Shown one piece after another: positions 1-8,060 of a stretch of 42,390 bases of DNA. Origin of the DNA: Candidatus Finniella inopinata (lineage in GTDB: Bacteria > Pseudomonadota > Alphaproteobacteria > Paracaedibacterales > VGCI01); the NCBI GenBank assembly GCA_945877185.1, contig CAMCRD010000006.1:1-42390 (forward strand), given 5' to 3'. Both the position numbers and the translations under genes were made by a program. The notes under the pieces were generated by a model. The model was not told the origin of the DNA. It worked only from the letters and a program-made list of their open reading frames with translations, and ran no database searches. The first letter of the stretch is position 1, and every line of letters begins with the position of its first letter.

Positions 1-81
1 AGCATCAACATTAAAGGAGACAGTTATAGACTCAAAGAAAAGCTTAAAGCGGGATTAGTTCCCAGGCAAGAAACCAAGTAA
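1..81 (+). CDS. IS21-family IstB-like helper ATPase, C-terminal end (partial)
   Basis: Open from the first base in frame 1 to a TAA at 79-81. It encodes 26 residues with the core GDSYRLKEKLKAGLVPR, which resembles the basic tail of IstB-type ATPases (GESYRLR...). IstB is the AAA+ helper that works with the IstA transposase of IS21-like elements. The gene is cut by the window edge, so none of the ATPase motifs can be seen. The identification rests on this tail plus the IS21-style end structure that follows directly. The rest of istB and istA should lie upstream of the window. Confidence 0.55.
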   Translation, partial: SINIKGDSYRLKEKLKAGLVPRQETK

Positions 82-147
82 TTTTTTTAACCTAGAGGGG
101 GGCATTTTCGATGACCAGAGGGGGGGAAATTTCAATGACCATTGACA
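1..147 (+). mobile_element. Terminal part of an IS21-like insertion sequence
   Basis: After the IstB-like stop come two imperfect direct repeats of about 23 bp, 94-116 and 117-140. Each starts with AGAGGGGGG and ends with GATGACC or AATGACC. The outer border reads TGTCAATGG on the minus strand and ends at 147. Repeated subterminal blocks and a TG...CA border are typical of IS21-family ends. The element inserted into the 3' part of the neighbouring F-box gene, whose last codons lie inside the IS end. The other end and any target duplication are outside the window. Confidence 0.6.
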
Positions 148-947
148 GAGGTAAGAGAGGACCAATTAACGCCAGACACAAGTATTGTTTTGAAGCTTTT
201 GGGGTTAATTGCATTGTTGGGAAGGCTCAAACAAGTAAGGCAAGGTAGGTCTTTGATTTCAGTAGCAAGTTCATTTATGCTATTCTCCGTACTGAAATGA
301 TAATTCTTAATAAACAAAGACTCAAGGTTCGTAAGGTATTTAATTTCCGGCACATAGTTGTCTACTATACGCGCCTGGATATTCTTTTTGCTTTCTGTAA
401 ACCGAGTGTCAACAAGTGTTAAGTGCTCAAGATTGGTGAGTTTTGATATTTCAGCAATAAAACTTACTTTAGGCTTCCTATTTTGAAACTTATAGTTCTC
501 GACACTAGGATGAAATTCGTTGCTTTCAATCCACAACGCTGTTATGTCCGTAAGTTCAGGGATTAATGCTTTCAATATTTCCCCACTAACGCCCCAAATA
601 ATAAGGTTTTTTAGCCCATATTTATGTATGTTTCTAATGTATTTTAACCAATTATTCTCATTTATGACCGTATACGTGCTAGGTTCCTCTCCTGTTTTTA
701 TGCAAAAACTTTCCACTCGAACATTTTCTAGGGTTTTGCAAATGGATGGCATATTTGTCATATTTATAGAACTAAAAATTTTTGCCACAATATCGTTCGG
801 TAAATCAAGTAAGTTTATCCCTCCCTCTTGGGAATTCATAGTATACTTCACTCTTTTGTTATTATTAGATTTAGTATCCTCACTTGCGATTGCGGTACCA
901 AATAACAAAACTAAACCAAGTACGCACTTAAATATTTTTTTCATCAT
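132..947 (-). pseudogene. Secreted F-box/leucine-rich-repeat protein, 3' end truncated by IS21-like insertion
   Basis: 271 codons. Residues 1-22 form a signal peptide (MMKK, hydrophobic core, cleavage near AIA-SED). An F-box-like segment lies around residues 46-75 (LLDLPNDIVAKIFSSI...). The rest is leucine-rich with LRR-like spacing (LTNLEHLTLVDT, LTNLESLFIKN, LPCLTCLSLPNN). F-box proteins recruit substrates to SKP1-cullin ubiquitin ligases in eukaryotes, so a secreted one suggests a host-directed effector; this is inference. The start ATG at 947 follows AAGGG with 5 nt spacing. The final codons (SVNGH, stop 132-134) lie inside the IS end, so the original C-terminus and probably further LRRs are lost. 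The shortened product could still be made. Confidence 0.7.
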
Positions 948-1213
948 ATGAGCCCTTTTTATTTGAAGTTTTATAATTTTTAATTTTACGAATAGACAAG
1001 TAATTTCCGATTTCTAATAAACCTAGCTTTTACATTAAATTTAAAATCAAGAATACCAATTGATATATAAACAAAATTAATAAGTTAAAAAAGAATGGTA
1101 AAAATACCCTACCGAGTAGCCTAAAAAGGGGTATAAACTGGGGACAGTAGAGTAAAAATACCTTACTGGAAGTGCTTTAAGAATGCTCACATATTCATTT
1201 CGCCATAGATCTT

Positions 1214-1491
1214 CTATAGTGTAATTCACTCAGTTATGCAGCTTATTTAACCAAATTAATACAATTCCGTCATCGCGAGCGAAGCGTGGCGATCCATGTA
1301 TTTTTAAAATATTTCAACACAACATGATGCTGAAAGGAATTTTGAATACATGGATCGCCACGCTTGGCTCGCGATGACAGAACAATTATTCCTAAATCTT
1401 TCATGAGGTTAATAACATCTCAGTCTCTTAGCAGCTCATATTAAGCTACATCGCTTGTTAGGTGCACAGAACTTAGTGAATTGCACTATAA
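1214..1491. repeat. MITE-like segment with 22-bp terminal inverted repeats
   Basis: 1214-1235 (CTATAGTGTAATTCACT...) and the reverse complement of 1470-1491 (TTATAGTGCAATTCACT...) match at 19 of 22 positions. The 278-bp segment between them has no reading frame, and both ends carry TATAGTG. This fits a non-autonomous transposable element, perhaps one inserted at a TA. Mobility is inferred from structure only, since there is no second copy in the window. Confidence 0.5.
1269..1378. repeat. Dispersed intergenic palindrome, copy 1
   Basis: Arms 1269-1300 and 1347-1378 are 32 nt each and pair with one mismatch around a 46-nt AT-rich loop. The arm begins GTCATCGCGAGCGAAGCG and ends GATCCATGTA. 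The same design occurs at 28772-28889 with a related arm, so this is a repeat family. Sequences of the type GTCATTGCGAGCGAAGCG...CAATCC are widespread intergenic repeats in alphaproteobacterial symbionts and some other intracellular bacteria. This copy sits inside the MITE-like segment 1214-1491. Confidence 0.8.
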
Positions 1492-1631
1492 CTTCCAAGG
1501 CTGGACGACGAAACAATATGCGGGGGGCTTCAATTTCATGCATCATAAGCTTTGAGATTCATGGAAGCGAGTGATTGCACAAGCTCTTTAACCTCCCATC
1601 GGAGGATTCAAGACCTCTTTGAGCTCGCTCT

Positions 1632-3029
1632 TTAATTCCCCGTCTGGAGGCGTTCAACCAGTTGTTGGACGCTCGGAACAAAGCCATTGGCATAGAAGGG
1701 GTCTTTTGCGAAGCGATAGGCTTGATGCCCTGCAAACATCAGTTGATGGTTAACATCGTCACTGTGGCTAATGGCTTGAAGGGTTTTTTGGATACAATAG
1801 GACCGTGGGTCAGCCTTTTTGTGGGTTGATCCCTCTTCATTTTGGGCCCAATTGCTGAAATTACAAGCAGATAAACATCCCATGCAATTGATTTGGTCCG
1901 TCAAAATTTCGTTCTGTTGCGCTGGCGTTACAAAGACGAGGGTAGAATCAGGTGTACGCATGGCTTCTACAAATCCCACTTTAATCCAGGATTCCGCTTG
2001 TTCCTTATCATGGGTTGTCAAATAAACAAGTCGCCCTCTTGCCCCTACGGGAAAGCTTTCCGTATGTTCTCCGACAGGGGCTATACTATAAGCCACTTGC
2101 CGTTGCGATCTTGCTTCCAATTCAAGCAAGAAATCATTGCGCACGGCCGACGAATAAAACCCTGTGGGGCTGAATCGATTCAAGCGAATATCCCCTTCTT
2201 TCAACGTAAATAGCTTTTTTTTCCAAGCATCAGAAATAGGGCTTTCTTGGGTCAACAACGGTCGTGTCCCAAATTGAAAAGCAATGGGCCCAATCTCAGG
2301 ATTATCCAGCCAGTCTGACCATTCATTCAAGCACCAGACACCCCCTGCCATAAAGATCGGGGTGTCACCAAGGCCGCATTCTCGCATCGCCCGACGCAAC
2401 TCAAGCACACGAGGCATTGGATTTTCAGGATGGTCAGGGTGTTCACTATTAGATAATCCGTTGTGGCCCCCCGCCAACCAGGGATCTTCATAGACAACGC
2501 CACCCAAGGCATCCGGAAACCGGTTATAGGCCCGTTTCCATAAAATACGAAAAGCACGGGCAGAAGAAACGATAGGATAGTAATGAACGCCATAATGGAC
2601 ACAAATTTCGGCTAACTTATAGGGCATACCAGCACCACAAGTTACCCCATGAACCAAACCTTTGGCTTTTGATAAAACGCCATGCAAGATTGGCTCAACG
2701 GCGCCCATCTCCCATAGGACATTCATATGGATGCGCCCTTGGCCATTGGATCGTTCATGCGCAATTCTGGCTTGTGTAATGCCGCCTTGTATGGAGTATT
2801 GAACCAACTCTTCGTGGCGTTCGCGACGGGTTTTGCCGCGATAAACAACAGGAATTAAATTTCCATGCTCATCATGGGCATCCGCGTTCACAGCTGAAAA
2901 TGTTCCAACGCCACCGGCTGCTGCCCAGGCGCCAGAACTCTCACCATTAGAGACGGCAATCCCCTTGCCTCCCTCAACAAGAGGCAGAACTTCTCGGCCA
3001 GAAATGGTGACATTTTTCATTGAAATCAT
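1632..3029 (-). CDS. Nitronate monooxygenase / 2-nitropropane dioxygenase-like flavin oxidoreductase
   Basis: 465 residues. It belongs to the NPD family of FMN-dependent TIM-barrel enzymes that oxidise nitronates or related compounds. The N-terminal half shows SNGESSGAWAAAGGVGTFSAV and GVTCGAGMPYKLAEIC. Mid-protein PIFMAGGVWCLNEW and IAFQFGTRPLLT form the phosphate-binding part of the barrel. The protein is about 100 residues longer than simple nitronate monooxygenases. The extension carries a cysteine cluster, CMGCLSACNFSNW, that could bind a metal or Fe-S cluster. The start ATG follows GGAG with 8-nt spacing. The true substrate is unknown. It stands alone, downstream of the ATP-synthase operon and separated from it by about 230 bp. 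Confidence 0.75.
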   Translation of the reverse strand: MISMKNVTISGREVLPLVEGGKGIAVSNGESSGAWAAAGGVGTFSAVNADAHDEHGNLIPVVYRGKTRRERHEELVQYSIQGGITQARIAHERSNGQGRIHMNVLWEMGAVEPILHGVLSKAKGLVHGVTCGAGMPYKLAEICVHYGVHYYPIVSSARAFRILWKRAYNRFPDALGGVVYEDPWLAGGHNGLSNSEHPDHPENPMPRVLELRRAMRECGLGDTPIFMAGGVWCLNEWSDWLDNPEIGPIAFQFGTRPLLTQESPISDAWKKKLFTLKEGDIRLNRFSPTGFYSSAVRNDFLLELEARSQRQVAYSIAPVGEHTESFPVGARGRLVYLTTHDKEQAESWIKVGFVEAMRTPDSTLVFVTPAQQNEILTDQINCMGCLSACNFSNWAQNEEGSTHKKADPRSYCIQKTLQAISHSDDVNHQLMFAGHQAYRFAKDPFYANGFVPSVQQLVERLQTGN

Positions 3030-3194
3030 AACGGATGCTCCAAATGAGTAACTGCTTACGCCCTTTTATCCCCCAAGACGCCTATAATGCTCCTTGTTTT
3101 TTAGCCGTATTTTTCCGAGATGGCAAGAAAAGATTGATTTATTTGAATCCTATTAGGCCTGCTTGTCTTAATCTATTTCAGAGATATAATCATT

Positions 3195-3247
3195 TATCGG
3201 CTATTTAATCGACAGATAGCGGCTATTTATTTGACATATAGTGGCAA
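3195..3247. repeat. Short imperfect direct repeats downstream of atpF
   Basis: Two 22-nt units, 3195-3216 and 3217-3238, share the core CGGCTATTTA and the ending GACA. A partial third unit (TAGTGGCAA) runs to about 3247. They lie just past the atpF stop, between the ATP-synthase operon and the flavin oxidoreductase gene. No function is evident; they could be replication slippage products or a small regulatory array. Confidence 0.4.
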
Positions 3248-3258
3248 TAACGCAAGCC

Positions 3259-3798
3259 TTATCGAGCAGCAGAGCGTTTCGATTTCTGACGCTTTGGTTT
3301 ATGGGCTTGGGTCGTCTGATTTTCATCCAATTGCGCTGTGATTTGGGCTATTGCCTCTTCATTTAAAGCGGCTTGTTGGGCTGGCGAAAATTTTGTTGTA
3401 ACTAAGGCTTCAAAAGTCGCCAAGGTTGTTGCCGTCGCTTCCTCTTGAATGGTTTGAATAGCTTCATGATGCAGCCGTTCAATCATATTTTCTGCTTCTT
3501 GCTGTCGGTTGCTGATCATTTTATCAATATCTTGCAAAGTTTGTTGACGAAGGACCAGTGCTTGTTCCTCTGTACGTTTGGAGATAAGGTCTATTTCTTC
3601 AAGGATTTCCCCATGGCGACGACGCTCCTCATTCAAAGCCTGGATCGCAGCCTCTTTAGACTGTACGGCATCCTTCAACTCCTGTTGAATAATTGATATT
3701 TTTTGATCCAAAATAGCCATAGTCCGATGATATCCAAGGCGATAGGCAAGTCCCATAAAAATTATAAAACTAACCATGACAATAAAAGTTGGATCCAT
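3259..3798 (-). CDS. atpF: ATP synthase F0 subunit b
   Basis: 179 residues. One N-terminal membrane helix (about 5-23, FIVMVSFIIFMGLAYRLGY) is followed by a long charged coiled coil (about 30-150), the layout of the b subunit that forms the peripheral stalk. The tail is rich in Lys/Arg (KPKRQKSKRSAAR). It is the last gene of atpI-atpB-atpE-atpF'-atpF. Its ATG overlaps the stop of the preceding gene as TAATG, which suggests translational coupling. It is called b rather than b' because of its position and its sequence after the helix (LDQKISIIQQEL). The F1 genes are not in the window, as is usual in alphaproteobacteria, where F0 and F1 operons are separate. Confidence 0.9.
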   Translation of the reverse strand: MDPTFIVMVSFIIFMGLAYRLGYHRTMAILDQKISIIQQELKDAVQSKEAAIQALNEERRRHGEILEEIDLISKRTEEQALVLRQQTLQDIDKMISNRQQEAENMIERLHHEAIQTIQEEATATTLATFEALVTTKFSPAQQAALNEEAIAQITAQLDENQTTQAHKPKRQKSKRSAAR

Positions 3799-4295
3799 TA
3801 GGCCTTTTCCTGCTTCTCAAGGATATCTTGAACAACTTCTTTGACCTGAGACCGGATAACCGATTGGCCTAAAACACGCTGTGCCGTAGCCATAATAACT
3901 TGAGAGACCAAGGGCTCAATATTCTTTAGAATTTTTTGTGTTTGCGTCTCTAAACCTTCTCGAACTTTCTTTGTTTTAACAATTAATTCCTCATCCATCA
4001 TTGCCATGCGACGCGATTTATTATGGTGGGCTTCTGTTAAGGCGTGATGAATATGTGAATGAGCTTTCCCCCGTGCATCTGCAAGGCGAGCGAGATTTTC
4101 TTGCCTCAAAGCTTCCTCTTTGCTGATTAAAAGTTTAGCTTGATCCCAATCTTGCTGGAGGCGTTGTTCTCGTCCTTCAAGGGTGGCGGTCAGGCGTGGC
4201 ACAAGGTACCTTTTCATTACAGTACATAAAAAGATGACACAAATAACCAACCAAAAAATCTGAGATGGATAAGTTGTGACCTCAAATTGTGGCAT
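3798..4295 (-). CDS. atpF': ATP synthase F0 subunit b'
   Basis: 165 residues. MPQFEVTTYPSQIFWLVICVIFL is the characteristic start of the b' paralogue found in alphaproteobacteria, cyanobacteria and plastids. It is followed by YLVPRLTATLEGREQRL and a helical charged stalk to the C-terminus. It pairs with AtpF as a b/b' heterodimer holding the F1 sector. It lies between atpE (31 nt away) and atpF (TAATG overlap). All F0 subunits needed for a complete membrane sector are present in this operon. Confidence 0.93.
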   Translation of the reverse strand: MPQFEVTTYPSQIFWLVICVIFLCTVMKRYLVPRLTATLEGREQRLQQDWDQAKLLISKEEALRQENLARLADARGKAHSHIHHALTEAHHNKSRRMAMMDEELIVKTKKVREGLETQTQKILKNIEPLVSQVIMATAQRVLGQSVIRSQVKEVVQDILEKQEKA

Positions 4296-4326
4296 AGAAA
4301 GGCATCTCCTCTTTGGGTGCGCTCAG

Positions 4327-4551
4327 TTATTTTGACAGAATAATCAAGGCCGTCACGAAAGCCAATAAAGCAATAGATTCTGTTAGGGCAAATCCAATCA
4401 ACCCAACTTTCATCACATCATCTTTTGCAGAAGGGTTGCGGGCAATAGCGGTAATGAGATTGGAAAAGATATTCCCCAAACCAATTCCAACGCCAAGCAA
4501 CGCGAGCATTGCTAAACCTGCCCCAATCATTTTTGCTGCTGACATATCCAT
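4327..4551 (-). CDS. atpE: ATP synthase F0 subunit c (proteolipid)
   Basis: 74 residues from the ATG at 4551, preceded by AAAGGAG at 6-nt spacing. A longer frame to 4578 exists but has no ribosome-binding site and would add nine residues foreign to the family. There are two membrane hairpin helices. The first has the glycine-rich stretch GVGIGLGNIFSNLI, the polar loop is ARNPSAKDD, and the proton-carrying glutamate is E58 in ALTESIALLAF. No Na+-binding signature is evident, so it is probably proton driven. A ring of these subunits rotates against AtpB. Confidence 0.95.
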   Translation of the reverse strand: MDMSAAKMIGAGLAMLALLGVGIGLGNIFSNLITAIARNPSAKDDVMKVGLIGFALTESIALLAFVTALIILSK

Positions 4552-4586
4552 GTGTTGCTCCTTTGTTAATAAAATCAATATTAGAA

Positions 4587-5324
4587 TTAGTGTAAATTTA
4601 GCGCATCATTTAAGTATATACATGTTAATATAGTAAAAATATATGCCTGAAGTAAAGCGATCAAAAATTCAAATCCTGTGATGGCCACATTGATTGCAAT
4701 GGAGGCTAAAGCCACAGGAAAAAAGACCGTTCCCGCTAAGGCTAGCGCAAATCCGCCGAAGAGTTTTAGCATCGCATGTCCAGCAATCATATTGGCAAAA
4801 AGTCGGATGGACAAACTAACGGAACGGGTCAAATAAGACATAATTTCAATGGGAACTAAAAGAGGAATAATAAAAATAGGTGTGTTCGGTGGACAGAATA
4901 AGCGTAAGAAATGGAAGCCGTGGTAAACAAATCCTAGAATAGTTATCGCACTGACAACCATGACGGCTAAGGTAAAAGTTACAATAATATGGCTTGTGAA
5001 CGTAAAGCCATAGGGAAGCATTCCCAACATGTTTCCCATCAAAATGAACAGGAATAAACTAAAAATGTACGGAAAGTAAGACAGTCCGGCTTTACCTGTA
5101 TTTTCCCGGATCATATCCGAAATAAATCCATACAAGGATTCGGCAATGATTTGTAAACGATTCGGTACAAGACGCCGCGGATTCACTGAACAATAAAAAA
5201 ATGTAATGATAGCAAAGGTTGCAAGAACCATAAAGAGGGAAGAATTGGTAAAAGAAATATCCCATCCTGCCAGTTCCAGGCGGATTAAGGGGATAATCTT
5301 AAATTGATGTAAAGGATCAACCAT
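4587..5324 (-). CDS. atpB: ATP synthase F0 subunit a
   Basis: 245 residues, a polytopic membrane protein with five or six hydrophobic helices. The essential arginine is R174 in the motif SLSIRLFANMIAGH. LQAYIFTILTCIYLNDA is the conserved last helix. The protein forms the two half-channels that load protons onto the c ring. It overlaps the end of atpI by 8 nt and is followed by atpE after 35 nt. Length and motifs are normal for the alphaproteobacterial family. Confidence 0.95.
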   Translation of the reverse strand: MVDPLHQFKIIPLIRLELAGWDISFTNSSLFMVLATFAIITFFYCSVNPRRLVPNRLQIIAESLYGFISDMIRENTGKAGLSYFPYIFSLFLFILMGNMLGMLPYGFTFTSHIIVTFTLAVMVVSAITILGFVYHGFHFLRLFCPPNTPIFIIPLLVPIEIMSYLTRSVSLSIRLFANMIAGHAMLKLFGGFALALAGTVFFPVALASIAINVAITGFEFLIALLQAYIFTILTCIYLNDALNLH

Positions 5325-5592
5325 CTTTTTCCTCGTCTAATGGGGGAAGAGACGTTTTGGCAGAAGAAGGATTCCACAGCCCTAACATTCGGAAAATGTT
5401 GAGTAACCCCGCGCTTGCTCCTAACAAAACCATAACCACAAGACCCCATGGTTGTGTGTCTAGCATATGATCTATAGCATACCCCAGAAGAAGACCCACG
5501 AGAATCCCTGATATGAACTCAATGCCGATACGGTACGCGGCCCCCAAACCGGAGAGAGGGGAAAGAGGTTGTTTAGAGGGATTTTTTGGCAT
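5317..5592 (-). CDS. atpI: ATP synthase protein I (assembly factor)
   Basis: 91 residues from the ATG at 5592, which has GGAAGG 7 nt upstream. The frame can be extended to a TTG at 5598, but that codon would sit almost on the ribosome-binding site. Two membrane helices occupy about 22-41 (GIEFISGILVGLLLGYAID) and about 51-70 (GLVVMVLLGASAGLLNIFR), as in AtpI/AtpR proteins that help assemble the c ring. It is first in the F0 operon and is divergent from the partner-switching operon; the 250 bp between them must hold both promoters. Confidence 0.88.
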   Translation of the reverse strand: MPKNPSKQPLSPLSGLGAAYRIGIEFISGILVGLLLGYAIDHMLDTQPWGLVVMVLLGASAGLLNIFRMLGLWNPSSAKTSLPPLDEEKDG

Positions 5593-5764
5593 AATCAATC
5601 CTTCCCAAGGTTTATGTGCTATTAAAAAATTAGCATAAGTATCGTCGTTTTGGTGAAAAATCTAAAGATAAAGTTGTGTTTTAGAGGTTCTTTAAATCTG
5701 CTGAAAATCAATCTATCTACAAGATATCTGTCAAAAAGGACGCATTTTTATATTTTCTCTCGTT

Positions 5765-5779
5765 TTAACCTTCCGTTAA
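5765..5779. promoter_or_regulatory. Candidate CtrA-type box (TTAA-N7-TTAA)
   Basis: TTAACCTTCCGTTAA lies about 60 nt before the first gene of the partner-switching operon. It matches the TTAA-N7-TTAA layout of CtrA-binding sites in alphaproteobacteria. A match this short is expected about once or twice by chance in a window this size, so it is only a candidate. Confidence 0.25.
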
Positions 5780-5842
5780 GACCCTGTCTCTTAAACTGAA
5801 GGTAATAGAGGTCAGAAAATAACTTTTTTGGGAGAATCTATC

Positions 5843-6145
5843 GTGATTTATACATTGAAATCTGCAGGTCCAAAAATCGAGGTCGACATGAAGGGCCGAC
5901 TAACTTTTGCCGATTATAGTAGCTTTCGTGAAATTACTCAAATTGTCACCGATAACAACAGCAAATGTTGCCTATTTGACTTAACGGAACTTGAATTCAT
6001 TGATTCTGCTGGATTAGGCATGCTTCTCATTGCACGGGATAAACTTCAGTCTGTTAATGGCAACGTTATTTTAAAAGGAGCCCAAGGTCAGGTAAAAAAG
6101 ATGCTTGATTTAGGGCGGTTTGACAGTTTATTTAACATAGAGTGA
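5843..6145 (+). CDS. STAS-domain anti-anti-sigma factor-like protein (RsbV/SpoIIAA type)
   Basis: 100 residues from the GTG at 5843, preceded by GGGAG with 8-nt spacing; the longer frame from a TTG at 5828 has no ribosome-binding site. It is a single STAS domain. The phosphorylatable serine is S55 in FIDSAGLGMLL, and the N-terminal half has the expected beta strands (KIEVDMKGRLTFADY). Unphosphorylated proteins of this family bind a HATPase kinase and release that kinase's target. It is the first of four tightly linked genes; the next gene overlaps its stop as GTGA. The final target is unknown because no sigma factor gene is nearby. Confidence 0.85.
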   Translation: MIYTLKSAGPKIEVDMKGRLTFADYSSFREITQIVTDNNSKCCLFDLTELEFIDSAGLGMLLIARDKLQSVNGNVILKGAQGQVKKMLDLGRFDSLFNIE

Positions 6146-6837
6146 TCTCAATGCCGATTGCACCATCTGAAAAGATTCATAAAAACCAAGTCCAACCTGG
6201 GTCTTTTTCTAAATCTTCCAAGAGAACCTCAGGGAAATCAGCGAGTCTAACGGGGCGTACGGCTTTATTTGCATCAAGCCCCACAACACAAGACTTGATC
6301 GACGCTATTCAAAATGACAGCACCATCTTAATTGAAGATACAAATCTAAAACGTGGATTAAATGGCTTTGAAGCGCCTCCGGGAGATCTCGCATTATCTC
6401 TGACAACATTGACGGCGTATATTATTGATATTATTGCTGTTATGGATCATTTTCTTTTACACAAAACCTTCCTTCATCCTGTTTTATGTGAACAAATTCT
6501 TACATCAACCCATGAAGTGGTCACAAACGCGATCCTATGGAGCAATTTAGAAGTTGACTGTCCCAACAATCGTCAAAAATCCTTGAATTTCTGCGATTTA
6601 ATCAAAACACGCTTAAAGAACAAAGTTTTAGCACGCCGACTGTTAAAGGTGAATTTCCATATCAATCCCGAATGGGTAGATGTTGTCATTATTAGTAGTG
6701 GCAAGGGCTTTGATTGGCACCATGCCGTCTCGAAGATCTCTAGCGATGTTCAAGGTTTAGCGATCATTCATTCTTTTGCTGATGAGGTTACTGCTGAGGA
6801 AAATGGAAAAGTCCTTCGGCTTCGATTTTATACCTGA
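6142..6837 (+). CDS. HATPase-domain anti-sigma factor-like serine kinase (RsbW-like)
   Basis: 231 residues from a GTG overlapping the STAS stop (GTGA); an ATG at 6151 is an alternative, and neither has a strong ribosome-binding site. Residues 1-90 are a low-complexity, Ser/Lys-rich extension not found in classical RsbW. The C-terminal part has an N-box-like helix, STHEVVTNAILWS, and a degenerate G1 box, SSGKGFDW, of the GHKL ATPase fold. Such proteins phosphorylate the STAS partner and sequester an output protein. The gene order STAS - HATPase - REC-PP2C - histidine kinase supports the role. Both the extension and the weak G1 box leave kinase activity uncertain. Confidence 0.7.
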   Translation: MISMPIAPSEKIHKNQVQPGSFSKSSKRTSGKSASLTGRTALFASSPTTQDLIDAIQNDSTILIEDTNLKRGLNGFEAPPGDLALSLTTLTAYIIDIIAVMDHFLLHKTFLHPVLCEQILTSTHEVVTNAILWSNLEVDCPNNRQKSLNFCDLIKTRLKNKVLARRLLKVNFHINPEWVDVVIISSGKGFDWHHAVSKISSDVQGLAIIHSFADEVTAEENGKVLRLRFYT

Positions 6838-6845
6838 GGAAAATC

Positions 6846-8060
6846 ATGCTGAACATGCAAAAAAATGTGGGGCAAAGATCGGCTTCCTTCTACGATAGCC
6901 GCATTTTGGTTGTTGATGATGCAGCGTTGAATCGAGAACTCATCATTAGTTACTTAGAAAGTGCAGGATTCAAAAATCTAGAAGTGGCGACAGATGGCAA
7001 TGATGCTTTGAAAAAGATTGAAAGTTTTTTTCCTGACATTATGATTTTAGATTTAATGATGCCTGAAATGGATGGCATCCAAGTCATTAAGATTTTACGT
7101 AAAAATTCCAAAATAAAACATTTACCAATTATCGTTCAAACAGCCTTGAGTGAGCCAGAGCAACGAATTGAAGCCTGGCAATCCGGCGCTAGTGACGTTA
7201 TCACCAAACCCATCCATCGGCTAGAGCTTCTTTCACGGATTAAAGTCCAATTAGAAAATTCTATTCTATTGCAGGAATTGGAAGATTATCAAACATTGGC
7301 CCAAGCAGACATTGACCAAGCACTCGAAGTTCAAAAGTCATTGTTACCATCCCCCGATTTGATTGCTGAATTGGGAGAACGCCATAATATTAAGATTGAC
7401 TCCTTATTCGTACCATCGCGATTTTTAAGCGGAGATGTATGGGGTATGTTGGATATTGGCCCTACCCAATTAGCGGTTTGGATTTGTGACTTTTCAGGAA
7501 AAGGAATTCGGGCTGCCTTACACACTTTTCGTCTACATACCCTCATTCAAGAATTTAAACATTGCGCCGATGACCCAGGGGAAATTATCGATGCTTTAAA
7601 CAATCGCCTGGTTACTGTCATGCCTCCAGGGCAGTTTGCAACTTTGTTGGTCGGCGTTATTGACTTCACGGCAAATCTTTTCACCTATACGTCTGCCAGT
7701 GCTACTCATCCTCTAATTTATTTTCCTGAAGAAAAAAAATTCATAATAGGAGATGGCACAGGCGTTCCCTTGGGTGTTGTTGAGCGTCAAAGCTATCCCT
7801 TGCATACTATGGCGTTTCCCAAAGGAGCATCATTGGTTTTATACAGTGATTTATTATGGGAATCAAAAGCCGTGCCTGGGATTTGTTTAGATGCAATAAA
7901 CCTTGAAAGTTTTGCTCATGAACTTAACGGACATGGCGTGATTCAAACGGTTCGACAACAGGTTGGCTTATTAGGAGACCCTTCATTCTCTGATGACCTT
8001 ACGTTAATTGAAGTGGCTCGGTTACCGCAAAAGGAAATAAACAATGTATCAGAGCATTAA
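6846..8060 (+). CDS. Response regulator with PP2C (SpoIIE/RsbU-type) phosphatase output
   Basis: 404 residues, start ATG after GAGGA. Residues 18-135 are a receiver domain: acidic pair D24/D25, phosphoacceptor D69 in [12 protein letters not shown]121 in ITKP. A helical linker (about 135-170, [15 protein letters not shown]) leads into a SpoIIE-type PP2C domain. Metal-binding aspartates are visible in [18 protein letters not shown] and SDDLTLIEV. It should dephosphorylate the STAS protein when its receiver is phosphorylated, thus switching partners. The histidine kinase next to it, which overlaps by 17 nt, is the obvious phosphodonor. All catalytic residues that can be checked are present. Confidence 0.9.
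   Translation: MLNMQKNVGQRSASFYDSRILVVDDAALNRELIISYLESAGFKNLEVATDGNDALKKIESFFPDIMILDLMMPEMDGIQVIKILRKNSKIKHLPIIVQTALSEPEQRIEAWQSGASDVITKPIHRLELLSRIKVQLENSILLQELEDYQTLAQADIDQALEVQKSLLPSPDLIAELGERHNIKIDSLFVPSRFLSGDVWGMLDIGPTQLAVWICDFSGKGIRAALHTFRLHTLIQEFKHCADDPGEIIDALNNRLVTVMPPGQFATLLVGVIDFTANLFTYTSASATHPLIYFPEEKKFIIGDGTGVPLGVVERQSYPLHTMAFPKGASLVLYSDLLWESKAVPGICLDAINLESFAHELNGHGVIQTVRQQVGLLGDPSFSDDLTLIEVARLPQKEINNVSEH

Larger units (their letters stand above)
948..1631. other. Long AT-rich intergenic region with nested inverted repeats
   Basis: 684 bp without a credible gene. 948-1213 is AT-rich and should contain the F-box gene promoter; I cannot place it with confidence. 1096-1113 and 1151-1168 are two similar segments, (G/A)GTAAAAATACC(C/T)TAC. 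1214-1491 is bounded by a 22-bp inverted repeat and contains the 1269-1378 hairpin (separate entries). AACCTCC...GGAGGATT around 1591-1610 is a short hairpin just past the end of the flavin oxidoreductase gene on the minus strand. It has no T-run, so it is only a weak terminator candidate. Confidence 0.6.

Noticed and set aside
520-951. 143-codon plus-strand frame opposite the F-box/LRR gene
   Set aside because: It is the complement of a gene with a signal peptide, a ribosome-binding site and recognisable domains; no support of its own.
1146-1155. AGTAGAGTAA shared with 30105-30114 upstream of the other F-box gene as a common regulatory motif
   Set aside because: Ten bases in AT-rich DNA, in opposite orientation relative to the genes and about 200 nt from the first start; probably chance.
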